The notes under the pieces are model-generated. The model was not told where the DNA came from and ran no database searches. It saw only the letters and a list, made by a program, of their open reading frames with translations. A program made the translations under genes and the position numbers. 20,049 nucleotides of DNA from Euperipatoides rowelli (lineage: Eukaryota > Onychophora > Udeonychophora > Euonychophora > Peripatopsidae), in the NCBI GenBank assembly GCA_003024985.2, contig PXIH01S0000226.1; one strand, written 5' to 3'. Below, one piece after another: positions 1 through 9,229 of this stretch (positions are counted from its first letter, which is position 1; every line of letters starts with the position of its first letter).

Positions 1-181
1 AATTGTTCTTTATAGTTTTAGGCCAATAGAGGTCACTATCTCTAATTTACATAATCGGTTAAGCTGACCAATCAGCTTTCAGCATCAATAACTCCTAAAC
101 CGCTTGGCCGATTTTAATAAAATTAATTTTATACTTCTTAAAATCACTCCCAGAAGCCCACCACGCCATCAACAGATAACT
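1..181 (+). other. Leader (5' UTR) of element A
   Basis: Non-coding sequence before the likely ORF1 start at 182. It contains one small perfect inverted repeat, AAGCTG (61-66) and CAGCTT (73-78), around a 6-nt loop. An upstream in-frame ATG at 104 would add 26 residues, but the start at 182 has A at -3 and G at +4 and fits the start of ORF1 in element E better. I see no similarity to the 5' leader of element E. No telomeric repeat is visible at the left edge, so the 5' junction of A is not in the window. Confidence 0.5.
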
Positions 182-2135
182 ATGGATGACCAAAATATAG
201 AAAAAGATTTATACCTATCGGACATCTCAAACGGACCCGAGCTGGTTCCCACTGAGGACCCTGAGTCCAGTAAAAATGCTGAACAAGCCCTCCACAATGT
301 GAGCACGGCACTTTTTAGCTGTAACCAACTCTCTACAACAATGACCAATCTCAACACCCTTGTTGACCTTGAGGGCGAGATGTGGGAGAGTGAACTGGTC
401 ACCCAGACCGAAGAAGAGGTTTAACCATCCCTCCCAGTCAAATCTGCAGGAAAGAGTTCCTCAAAGATCCTCCCACCTCAAACTGCATCAGAAAAACCAG
501 TTGCGTCTCCCGCAAACTCTCAGTAAAACGTTCACCAACTCTTTGTTTTACCATCCCCTCAGAAGATATCACCTCAAAGGGCCCTCTTCATGACCCACTG
601 AACCACACAGGTCCCGATATCCCGACATCACCTGAGAACAATCTAATCATATCGGCCTACCATGCCACCAGAGTTCAGAACCAGGCCAGCCCACTGATAA
701 GCAGCAGCCAGGCCCCTATAACCATTCCCCAAGAAGCCTGTCCGTCGCTAGTCTCCTCCGACACCCCGACTGAACCAACTGACAGCAGCTCATCCAGGGG
801 TGTCAAGGAAAGAAATGAGACAATAATTCTAGAAGGATACCTCCAGTCCATGGTTTGGGTCTCGCGCACATTCGGGTACTCATTCCAAGACTACCTGTCG
901 GCCGCAGGTCAAATAGTAGGGGATGACAATGTGATCTATTTCAATGGCAACGATCATTCCAGATTCAAAATCACATTTCAACGGCCATCTGTCGCAGAAA
1001 AACTAATAAAATCGGGCCTTAATTTGAACAACACCTGGCTTAAGGCTTACCAACTCGCTGAAAAACCGCTTCTTCTCCTTCTGTACAACGTTCCGCCATT
1101 CATCCCTCATGAGTCACTTTGCACGGCACTCACTCCCTTTGGACAGTGCCTCTCTGAGGACTGCAAATTCGTCTTCACACCCGGCATAAACGAATGTCTC
1201 AAACACATCAAATCACACAGGCGTAAGATCTGGGTCCGCACAAACAGCAATACTGAGATCCCAGATGAAATCACAATCCACTATGCAGGCAACCCCTTCA
1301 AAATTTCCATCTCGGATGGATTGCCCAAATGCTTCGAATGTGGAAAATCTGCCACATCTGGCAAAACTGCAGAGCTTACAATAGGAGTGACCCCAACCTC
1401 CTTAGCTCACAAGCATGAAAAAATTCAGACCAGAATGGCCATCCCACCACCTGGAAGGCCGCTCTGCTCAAAAACATCGAGGCAAAGAGGCCAGCTAAAC
1501 CATTGGCGAAGAACGAATCAACTCTACCTGACCTGAAGTCAAACACACCCACCAATACACCCCGAACAAACATCAACAACGCATTATCAAAACAGTCGCA
1601 GACTAAAAAGATTAAGAATATTCTACGATCCAACCACTCCAGATCCGTCTCGCCATCTGAGGTTTCTATCCAACCCTTGACATTGACTGCAGAAGGCTTT
1701 TTTCCTCCTCAACCTGACATCCAACAAATCTGGGACCCCGGAGCCGATGTCTCTGACACAGAGCCCAGCCGAACATCAGTTGATGATAAGGACCAGTTCA
1801 TCTTTGAAAACATCGCCGACAATGCTTTTCAAAGTCGAGACTCTAAAGGCAGCTTCCCAACCCAACTACTCTTAGAAATCAATGTAAATAAAGCAAGACT
1901 ATTACTTATTGAAAATGAAGAAGAATACCGACAAGAAAGAACTTATAACAAGCTTACAGAATTAGTAGATGCTGCCTACGATCAACAGGCAATGGTGACA
2001 ACAGTCAGTAAGAACTCCCGGAAGAGACATCCATCATCCTCACAGGATGACTTGTCCTCCACTACGTCTACGTCGACAAACGACTACCAAAGTAGTAACA
2101 AAAGTAAAAAAGGTAAAGCTGAGAAAACACATTAA
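182..2135 (+). pseudogene. ORF1 (gag-like CCHC RNA-binding protein) of element A, broken
   Basis: Nucleocapsid-like ORF1, about 650 codons over three frames. The first part (182-424) ends in an acidic stretch, EMWESELVTQTEEE, which matches WEDECVTTTEE in ORF1 of element E. A TAA at 422-424 and a frame change between about 425 and 510 follow. The next frame stays open to about 1350 without an early ATG. It carries an RRM-like segment (YNVPPFIPHESL, FGQC, KHIKSHRR) and the first half of a zinc knuckle (CFECGK). A 1-base loss near 1346-1352 splits the knuckle; the other half (HIWQNC) is in the third frame. A TGA at 1416-1418 interrupts that frame before it runs to the TAA at 2133-2135. Near the C-terminus is SKGSFPTQLLLEINV, a motif shared with elements B and D. 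The tail is Ser/Thr/Lys-rich. This layout is known from Tx1-type ORF1 proteins; RNA binding is inferred. Confidence 0.85.
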
Positions 2136-2189
2136 CTGAACTTTTACATTAAAACAGCAGTCACAAACGCTATATACTAGATCACCATA

Positions 2190-5100
2190 ATGGACATAAC
2201 AACTATAACTCTAAACACCTGTGGCCTAAAGACACTTGACAAAAAAGCCAGCCTCATTGCATTCTTGGAAGATCAGCGGTGTGACATCGCCTTCTTGCAG
2301 GAGAACAAATGCTCCAGGCTATACATTCAAAATAGAGCCTGGAACTTCTTCTCCTCACAACTAGGCATAAATAAATGATGGGGCACCGCCATTCTACTAA
2401 ACAATGAAAAAGGTAAATTTGGGAAAACTAGTATTGTTGACGGATTCAACAAAAAAGACGGAAACCTCTTTGCCATCAAACCCGTCATTAACAACCTCAA
2501 AGTGACGCTGATCTCTGTTTATCTGCCATCGAAACCCATAAACAGAAGGATAGCCCTAATCAATAAACTAAAGACTCTCCTCCTGTCCCTCGATCACGGT
2601 CCAATAATACTTGGTGGCGACTTTAACTGTGACTCTTCAAACCAAATGAGCAATGACCTCTACATGTCACTAGACGAGGCTGGGCTGAGCAACCTCTGGC
2701 AAATATTCAAAGGCAACACACCCGGTCACACACCTTTATCCGGTCCAAGAACAGAATTGACAAAATTTTTATCTCTTCAAGCCCCAATAGAGTAACCGGC
2801 AAGACCATTGACAGGCTAAACTGTGGCTTCTCTGATCACTACACTGTCTCCGCCACCATCCAGATTGGCACCAATGCATTGGGCCACAAATCGCCAGTCT
2901 GGAAATGCCCTGAGGAAGTCTTTGAGTCCCCCGCCGCACACAAAAAACTAATCGATTTCACCGATCGACACTTTAACAATAAAACCGGGGACATCTTTCA
3001 GCTATGGGAAAGCTTTAAAGAAACCATCCCTGATGAAATTAGAAACATCATGATGATTACTAAAGACTTAATCAAAAAATTCAAGTCAAAACGATCGGAC
3101 ATAAGAATAAAAGACTTCACCACACCCACAATGACCAACACAAATAATATTACAGAGAATATCGCTAACCAAGCTTTTCTGGTCAACTGGGACACTCAAA
3201 TGATCATGAACTATAGCATCGATCTGGGACATGGGCTGCACCGACTTGAAACTAAATTCTGGAACTCCACATGCAAAACCCTCAACACAAAAAATTCTGC
3301 AAATTCGAAAAGATCGAAATTGATGGTAAACTGGCCTCTACCCCCAGCGAGATCCATTCAATAATCTTCAACACCTTCTCTGCACAACTAAAAGCTTTTG
3401 AGCACACCACACCAATAGACCCCATCTGGCTGGCCAATATCAAAAAGCTTGAAGCACCAGTCAGCAAAATGGTCACTAGGCCGCCCTCAATTGAAGAAAT
3501 TGAACACATCGTCAAAGACTTCAAAAATGGTAAAACACCCGGTCTGGACGGTCTCACAGCCCTATTGTATAAAAAGCTACTTCCTCAACTATTAAAACAT
3601 CTCCATAGGCTGATGGTTGAAATCTTCACAACCGGTACCCTGCCTAAATCTTGTCAAGAGGCGTACACAGTCTTCATCCCAAAAAGAGTGACCTAACTAA
3701 ATTCTCGGAGTGGAGACCAATCACACTACAGAATCTAAACTACAAAGTCTTCTCCCGGGTCATGGCAAATAGACTGATGGAGATTGCCGACCAGTCAGTC
3801 TCTCCAGAACAGGCATATTCAATCAGAGGAAGGTGTATGCTAGGGAATGTCAATGCAACACATGACATTGTCTGGTTCGCCAACAAAAATCGACAACAAA
3901 TAATAGTCGCCTCTCTGGACCAGGCAAAGGCATTCGATTCGGCCTCTCATGTCTTCTTGGACAAAATACTTAATGCACTCAACCTCAATGACCACTCCAG
4001 GAAATTGATCGGCCTAATCTATAAGGACTCTGCCACACATCTTCTAATAAACGGGTCCCTTACTAAGGGCATCCCAGTCAATCGTGGCATCCGGCAAGGT
4101 GACCCTAGCTCAGGGGTCCTCTATTCACTGTTCATAGACCCCCTGGTCATACAACTCAAGAAATCTCTCCTACCAACAGCCTTCAAGATCGGTAGAAAAC
4201 GATTCCCACTGTCAGTATATGCGGACGACATCACATTGTTTATGTCATCTCCAGAAGGCCTACAGAACGCCTATAAAATATTCAGAGAATTTGGCAGATC
4301 CTCCAGCGCATCCCTCAATGAAGGAAAAACTCAAATTCTCGTTACTGACCACTGTTCACAACATTGTAAAAATACATTATCCCCAACAGGCACTAACAAC
4401 ATCAAATGTCTAGGCATAACCTTTGGCAACCTAAACACCGACCGAGTCAACTACCAAAAGGCAATTACCAAACAAAGAGCCACTGCTAACAAGATCCAGC
4501 CAATATTAAATAAAACAACCTACACTATCTGGGTCAACCTCATTAAAACGTACTTAGTATCACAAGTGATGTATACGATGCACACAATTGCCCCTACAGC
4601 AAAAGAGGTCAGTGAAATAAACTCAATTCTCACTAAAACATTCTGGGGCAATCGCAGATGGAAATGGGTCGCCAGAAAAATTCTAATCCTCCCAAGAGAG
4701 AACGGTGGACTCGATTTCCCTGACCCAGACATAAGATTTAAGACCTGCCAACTAAGCCGCATCTGCAGACTTCAAAACGCTAGTAAAGATAGTCTCGAAG
4801 CCAGGACTATGAAAGCAGTCATGGACAACTGCGGATCTGGAACACTGGGCACCAAATACTTCTTCTGCACTGCTGACAGCTTCCCTTCTGGTATGTTCCC
4901 GCCAGAGTACAAACACATCTGGACCACACTGGATCTTGCAGGGGCATGCCCTCCAATTCCAAACCTGAAACAACTACTTGCACAACCTGCCTACCACAAT
5001 AGGATCCTGTCAGCCCAAGGTGTGACATTCCTGAATTGGAACACCTGTCGGATTGACTACTCAATCTCCTCTACAACCACATCTCAGTGCAGACTCAAGG

Positions 5101-5839
5101 GGGCCGAACTAGTTTCTTCTCAGATACTAGACTGGCTAGGAGCAAGATATACACTAGCAGAAATTCGAGAAAATCTCAATAGTAAAACTAAACTCCGACT
5201 CCACGCCAATTGCATTCCACACGGAATATTGTATTGAGTGCACCACTAACAAAATTCAAGAATGAAAAGTCCTTAAAACAGTATACACCGGGCGAATTGT
5301 ACAAGAACCTCCTAAACTTAAAGAACATAAATACTCCTAAACCAATTCCAAGAACCATCAGCCACTTGAACATAAAATGGACTCAGTTACGGCACCCCTG
5401 CATACCAGGGCACTGGTCTGACACGATGTGGAGAGCCCTGCACGACCGACTAACCTCACCCAGGAGAAATTTTAAAATGGGGATCCAGGACACTCCACTA
5501 TGTCCCTTGTGTGACAAACTTGATGAGGACAACCTCCACATCTTCAAAGACTGTCTATACAATGGCGACATGCACAAAGAACTCAGGCTCACTATTCTGA
5601 ACTTACAAAACAACAACTCACAAAGCGAAACCCTTAAAAAAATCACAAAGAAGAGAACAAGATGGATCACACGTGCAGCTGAATTCCTCTACATCTACAC
5701 CATATATAAATTATTCAATGCTGTGGTCAATGACAATCTGGATAAACTAAAAAAACCTGAGCTATGGTTCAGAGCCCTCTTCAAGTATTATCTAGAGGCA
5801 CTGTGCTTCCATTATAAAGATAGTCTTAGACCACCATAA
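2190..5839 (+). pseudogene. ORF2 (APE endonuclease + reverse transcriptase) of element A, broken
   Basis: About 1,216 codons spread over several frames, starting 54 nt after ORF1 in a good Kozak context. The endonuclease carries LNTCGL, FLQEN, SVYLPSKP, GGDFN, NRIDKIF and SDH, the standard APE catalytic motifs. The RT carries WRPITLQN, SLDQAKAFDS (motif A aspartate), NRGIRQGDPSSG (motif B), SVYADDITLF (motif C) and CLGITFG. A C-terminal finger, CPLCDKLDEDNLHIFKDC (C-x2-C-x8-H-x4-C), and PELWF lie near the end. Defects: TGA at 2376-2378 where element B has Arg, and frame changes near 2731-2738, 3291-3300, 3681-3685 (one A lost from a run) and 5225-5235. In the family, ORF2 nicks the target and reverse-transcribes its own RNA there. 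The long open stretch 3651-5237 contains most of the RT. Confidence 0.93.
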
Positions 5840-5950
5840 TTTAGAAGGCGCCATATTGGGACTTCCGGCCATCAAAACTGGGCTTATTACACTCCAATTT
5901 TGATTCCCATAGGGGGGTGTCCCAAAGGGGGAGGCACAGAAATCTACTGT

Positions 5951-5986
5951 GCATGTGCAGAACCTTCCTGGACCTACTGCACATGC
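5951..5986 (+). other. Perfect 10-bp inverted repeat (RNA hairpin candidate)
   Basis: GCATGTGCAG at 5951-5960 pairs with CTGCACATGC at 5977-5986 across a 16-nt loop. It lies about 110 nt after the ORF2 stop. I see no equivalent at the same place in element B, so conservation is not shown. Confidence 0.5.
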
Positions 5987-6727
5987 CATCCAGTGTCCAT
6001 CATACTTCAATTTCCTTTAAATATAAACTTCCAAACTACCAAATTCAAAGCCATTTCTCCAAGCCAATAAGTGTCGCACAACCTTAATTCTTCCAGATTG
6101 TATACTCAATTAATATACACCAAAACATAATCTGTCAAAGAAAATCGCCTCCCTAAACAACTATAGCCTCCAGACAACTTTCAAAACACATAGTTGGAAA
6201 ACTGCCAAAAAACATCTCCCACTAGCATCAAAGAACCCACACTAAAAACTACCCCAACAACAAGACACTGAACGATATGAAGCAGTCAAGAACCAAATCT
6301 CACATAAACAACATCTCCAGTCTAACATACAACCCAGAGAACACTCTATACAACCAGTCAGGACTCTCAAACCAATGAACATTCCTTTTCCTGAGACTCC
6401 CATTGAACTTTAAAAACACTAAACCTCAACCAGCCAAGAACACTTAATTTGCAGCTCTCAAAAAACTTTAAATAAACATTCATCAAGAGTCCAGGTGCAA
6501 CTCTCTGAGCGCCCTAGAACTGATCAAGTTTAGATTGCCAAATGAATAGATGATTTTGTACCGTGAAAATGACGATACCTATAACTAACACCTTCCATCC
6601 TTAGTTCAAAGTTTCTGAAATTGACTCAATTCCTTGCATAAAGTCGGGGATCCAGGGGCACGTGTCATGCTGGTTACTAAATCATGTGGTCCGCCCACAA
6701 TCTAAAATCAGTCCTCTGTCATCGGAC

Positions 6728-6750
6728 ATGCCTATAAATGGCCTCTAGTC
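6728..6750 (+). promoter_or_regulatory. Conserved TATAAA block in 3' UTR of element A
   Basis: The core CCTATAAATGGCCTCTAGTC matches the block at 13777-13799 of element B with two transitions in 23 bases, inside UTRs that otherwise do not align by eye. TATAAA is at 6733-6738. It could be a Pol II promoter facing the next downstream copy, as known for the 3' region of Drosophila HeT-A, or another conserved RNA signal. Function is inferred. Confidence 0.4.
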
Positions 6751-6814
6751 CGAGCGACAGAACAGGGCAACAAACTCATCCCCAGACCACAGCACATTGA
6801 GGCCCGCCTTGCTC

Positions 6815-6865
6815 ATAGCTCAATGGAGTAGCACTGCTACACATGGGGAGAGCCTTGTGCACATA
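6815..6865 (+). other. Degenerate tRNA-like (A-box) segment
   Basis: TAGCTCAATGG resembles a Pol III A box and D-loop. The following TGCTACACATGGGGAGAGCC resembles the anticodon-side region of tRNA-derived SINE heads. No good B box (GGTTCGANNCC) sits at normal distance; the nearest candidate, GGTCGATCGCC near 6893, is poor and too far. It could be a decayed SINE head or chance. Confidence 0.22.
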
Positions 6866-7202
6866 CTGGAGTACCGCCTGTCACCTGCCCTGGTCGATCG
6901 CCCACTCTCTTGAATTTTTTAAGATCAAACCTCACCAAAGTTCCTGGCATTACCCATGAGTTTCCATGTACTTACTCCTGAGCCATGTCAGTGAACGCTC
7001 ATCTTGGGGTAGTTAGTAGTATAAATGCTGAGTGAATAATACTGTTTGTCCCTGTCCAATTGTCCTTTCAGTTCCAATTGTTTCATAATTGTCACCAACG
7101 CCTCATCAATCCTCCCTCACTTCCATTCATGCCCATCTCACCAACACCCTAAGGTGCATCACGTCTTAATGAGGATTAAACCCCCATCTAGGAGTGTCGG
7201 AC

Positions 7203-7239
7203 TGTGCCAGATCAGGTACTTGGTTACCTGTCTGGCACA
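7203..7239 (+). other. Strong hairpin, 15 paired bases with one bulge
   Basis: TGTGCCAGA (7203-7211) pairs with TCTGGCACA (7231-7239). After a single bulged T at 7212, CAGGTA (7213-7218) pairs with TACCTG (7225-7230) around the 6-nt loop CTTGGT. All 15 pairs are Watson-Crick. It lies 0.4 kb before the 3' tail of element A. I did not find a counterpart in element B. Confidence 0.6.
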
Positions 7240-7535
7240 TGAGACCTTACCCTATGTTCCTATGGAAGGGATGTGACCCCTAGGCCTGCTCCCCAGCAGA
7301 TCACCAGTGGCCACCCCAAGTCCCTTCCCTGCAGAAAGATACTAACCTATCCAACTGCAGTGGAACATCCCCCTTCCTCTCCTCCCCCTGAACTCTCACT
7401 TGGGGATAGTCAAGTGCCATTCAGGGGTCCTTCAAATTTCATCTATCATCAACTTATACACACTTCATTTTTCTTATTAGATATTTTATTTCAGTTTATC
7501 CAAAGAAAAGTACATTACCATTATTTCCTCAGCAA

Positions 7536-7569
7536 GCTCTCACCTGGGAGTAAACCCTCAGGCAAGAGC
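7536..7569 (+). other. Hairpin just upstream of the 3' tail of element A
   Basis: GCTCT (7536-7540) pairs with AGAGC (7565-7569). After a symmetric CA/CA internal loop, CCTG (7543-7546) pairs with CAGG (7559-7562). It sits about 40 nt before the conserved tail, roughly where element B carries a different fold (14746-14861). Confidence 0.35.
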
Positions 7570-7607
7570 ATAGATCTATCATATGTCTTCTATCATTCTG
7601 TGGATAC

Positions 7608-7746
7608 CTATCTGCAAAACCCTTATCTATGACTTTATCTTCTACTGTCAATAAAAAGTTTTTGATTCCTTGCACTCCAACTCTCGGGGCCCAATGCTTT
7701 CACCCCTCTACCAAGGTGAAAATATCCCGGACGAGGAGGCAGGATG
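7608..7746 (+). promoter_or_regulatory. Conserved 3' tail of element A with covarying hairpin
   Basis: About 140 bp closely matching 14906-15046 of element B, although the rest of the two UTRs has diverged. Shared blocks include TATCTGC/CATCTGC, AATAAA (7650-7655), GATTCCTTGCACTCC, CCCCTCTACCAAGGTG and GGCAGGATG. At 7698-7721, TTTCACC pairs with GGTGAAA around the loop CCTCTACCAA. Element B keeps the loop exactly but changes the stem with compensation, which points to selection on RNA structure. In related LINEs a 3' stem-loop is what the RT recognises, so that is the likely role here. The element ends within a few bases, then (CCCTAA)n begins. Confidence 0.8.
7650..7655 (+). terminator. AATAAA poly(A)-signal-like hexamer, element A
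   Basis: AATAAA, conserved at the same place in element B. The conserved tail hairpin begins 43 nt downstream of this signal. Ordinary cleavage 10-30 nt after it would remove the hairpin, so it may not define the end of the transposing RNA. Confidence 0.4.
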
Positions 7747-7752
7747 ACTACA

Positions 7753-7792
7753 CCCTAACCCTAACCCTAACCTAACCCTAACCATAACCCTA
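7753..7792 (+). repeat. Telomeric tract 1, (CCCTAA)n with variants
   Basis: About 6.7 units of CCCTAA, including one 5-mer (CCTAA) and one CCATAA. It begins a few bases after the 3' tail of element A and stops at CCCTA, where element B starts inside ORF1. The + strand is the C-rich strand, so if this region was once terminal the chromosome end lay to the left. Confidence 0.95.
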
Positions 7793-7794
7793 CA

Positions 7795-9127
7795 GGGAAA
7801 ATTGTCGGGAATCAAAATGTCATTTCCTTTAATGGTGATGATAGGAGTAAGGTTGAAATAACGGTTAAAAGTCTGAAAATGGTCGAGGTAATTGTACGTC
7901 GTGGTCTTACAATTGACAGAGCGTGGTCTCGTGCTTACAGGTTGGCAGAAAAGCCAATGTCGATTGCATTAAGCAATGTTCTGCCTTTTATTCCACATAA
8001 GGCCATCTGTCAAAGTCTTGCATTTTTGGGGCAGTGTACTCCTAGTGATTGCAGGTTTGTTCTTGCGCCGTGCGAGAACAAAGCTTTAAAACACATTAGG
8101 TCTTATAGAAGGCACGTTTAAATAAGGGTTGAGGGAGATGTCACTATCCCTGAATCAGCTTCTGTTCGTTTTGGGGGGGAAGGACTTTTGGTATAACATA
8201 TCAAGTGGAGTTCCTAAGTGTTTTGGGTGTGGGGGAGTAGGTCATTACAAGAATAATTGCACTAATCTCGGTGCTAGTTGGTTGGGGGGTGAGTCCTCTC
8301 AAAGTAAATCTAAAGTGGTCTCTGGTGATGTCATTAAATCACCATGGAGAGATGCACTACTGAATAAAGGTAATGGAGAAAGTAGTGTGTCAGTGAAGAA
8401 TGTTGGTGGCGATACCGAAGTGTTACATACGAGTGCAGGACCCAGTACTCAAGGTGAGGATGTGCGCCCCCTTAAGGTGAACCCTGGTGGTATAGGACCT
8501 TCACCAACTGTAGATGTGGGTGGAGCAAGGTCAAAGTGTCTTGCTATGGAGTTGAAGGTGAATAAAGGGTCAGGGTGGGCTGCGGTCAACAGGGCTGTGT
8601 ATAATAAGGGTCTGCACAGTTTTAAAGTCAGTGAGGTGAGTGGTGAAATAGGTGACGTAGGGGATCGAGATAAGGATGGGTGTGATAATCTTGAATATGA
8701 TCCAAAGTATAAAGAACAATTGTGTTTGATTATTGATAATGCTGTAGAAGTAAGGTCTAAAGCGGGTGAATTTCCAAGGGATTTACTGCTAGAAGTGAAC
8801 ATTAGGTAGGCTCAGGCCGTTGTACAGCATGTAGACAATGCAGAGTTTTTTGATAATGATAGTAGATTTAAAGCTGTGCATGAGTTTATTGATGAGGCCT
8901 CAGTTGCGCAGCATATGAATGAAGAGCTGTCTAACAACANTAGGAAAAGGGATAACCCTTACGGTGAGGAGGATCTATCATCTGTTGCTTCCATCAGGAT
9001 GGTTGGTCATTTAAGTATGAGTGGTGCAGGCAACACTACAAAACTTGTGAATAAGGATAATAATAAAGGGCAATATGTTAAGAATAACGGTGGGAGTAAG
9101 AGAGGAAGGGTAGATAAGTTTTTATAA
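7795..9127 (+). pseudogene. ORF1 (gag-like CCHC protein) of element B, 5'-truncated and broken
   Basis: The reading frame opens at the telomere junction with no start codon of its own; the ATG at 7879 is internal. SRAYRLAEKPMSIAL, NVLPFIPHKAI and KHIRSYRRH align with ORF1 of element A. A TAA at 8119-8121 and a frame change in the seven-G run at 8173-8179 follow. The next frame carries an intact knuckle, CFGCGGVGHYKNNC (C-x2-C-x4-H-x4-C), then SPWRDALL and, near the C-terminus, FPRDLLLEVNIR. A TAG at 8807-8809 breaks this motif region; the frame then continues to the TAA at 9125-9127 with a Lys/Asn-rich basic tail. An ambiguous base (N) is at 8940. The likely role is RNA packaging or chaperoning in the retrotransposon particle, known for the family and not testable in this broken copy. 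Confidence 0.85.
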
Positions 9128-9229
9128 AATTTTGTTAAAAGTTTTTGGAAATTATTTTTTAAAAAAAATTTTTTTAATTGTTATATTTTTGAGTATAAAA
9201 GATTCTAGAGTATTTATTTAAATCTATTA
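9128..9229 (+). other. AT-rich spacer between ORF1 and ORF2 of element B
   Basis: 102 bases, almost all A and T, with long T and A runs near 9158-9180 that could fold back. Element A has only a 54-nt spacer here. No start context or known internal entry element is recognisable. Confidence 0.4.

Larger units (their letters stand above)
5840..7607 (+). other. 3' UTR of element A
   Basis: Long non-coding stretch after the ORF2 stop, mostly A/C-rich. I see no credible gene in it; the short ORFs at 7046-7276 and 7273-7632 have no recognisable motif. It holds a 10-bp inverted repeat at 5951-5986, a TATAAA block conserved with element B (6728-6750), a degenerate tRNA-like segment near 6815-6865, and two hairpins at 7203-7239 and 7536-7569. 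It belongs to element A because its end is the conserved tail also found at the end of element B. Confidence 0.7.
1..7750 (+). mobile_element. Element A: telomere-associated Tx1/L1-group LINE, decayed
   Basis: A nearly complete non-LTR retrotransposon. In order it has a leader (1-181), ORF1 (182-2135), ORF2 (2190-5839), a 1.9 kb 3' UTR and a 3' tail that meets (CCCTAA)n at about 7750. The true 5' end may lie left of the window. The sense strand is A/C-rich and G-poor. There is no poly(A) tail and I found no target-site duplication. The endonuclease-RT-CCHC layout and the ORF1 knuckle place it in the L1/Tx1 group; the exact clade needs a tree. Both ORFs are broken by several frameshifts and stops, so the copy is dead. 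Confidence 0.88.

Noticed and set aside
3225-3320. Conserved programmed frameshift between endonuclease and RT: A and B both change frame here, and the spacing between flanking conserved residues is 74 bases in each.
   Set aside because: Aligning the KFW motif in between shows the base is lost before KFW in B (about 10282-10291) and after it in A (about 3291-3300). They are independent decay events that happen to sum to the same length.
6890-6905. Pol III B box completing a tRNA gene or SINE with the A-box-like segment at 6815.
   Set aside because: GGTCGATCGCC lacks a base of the consensus and is over 70 bases from the A box; no cloverleaf can be drawn.
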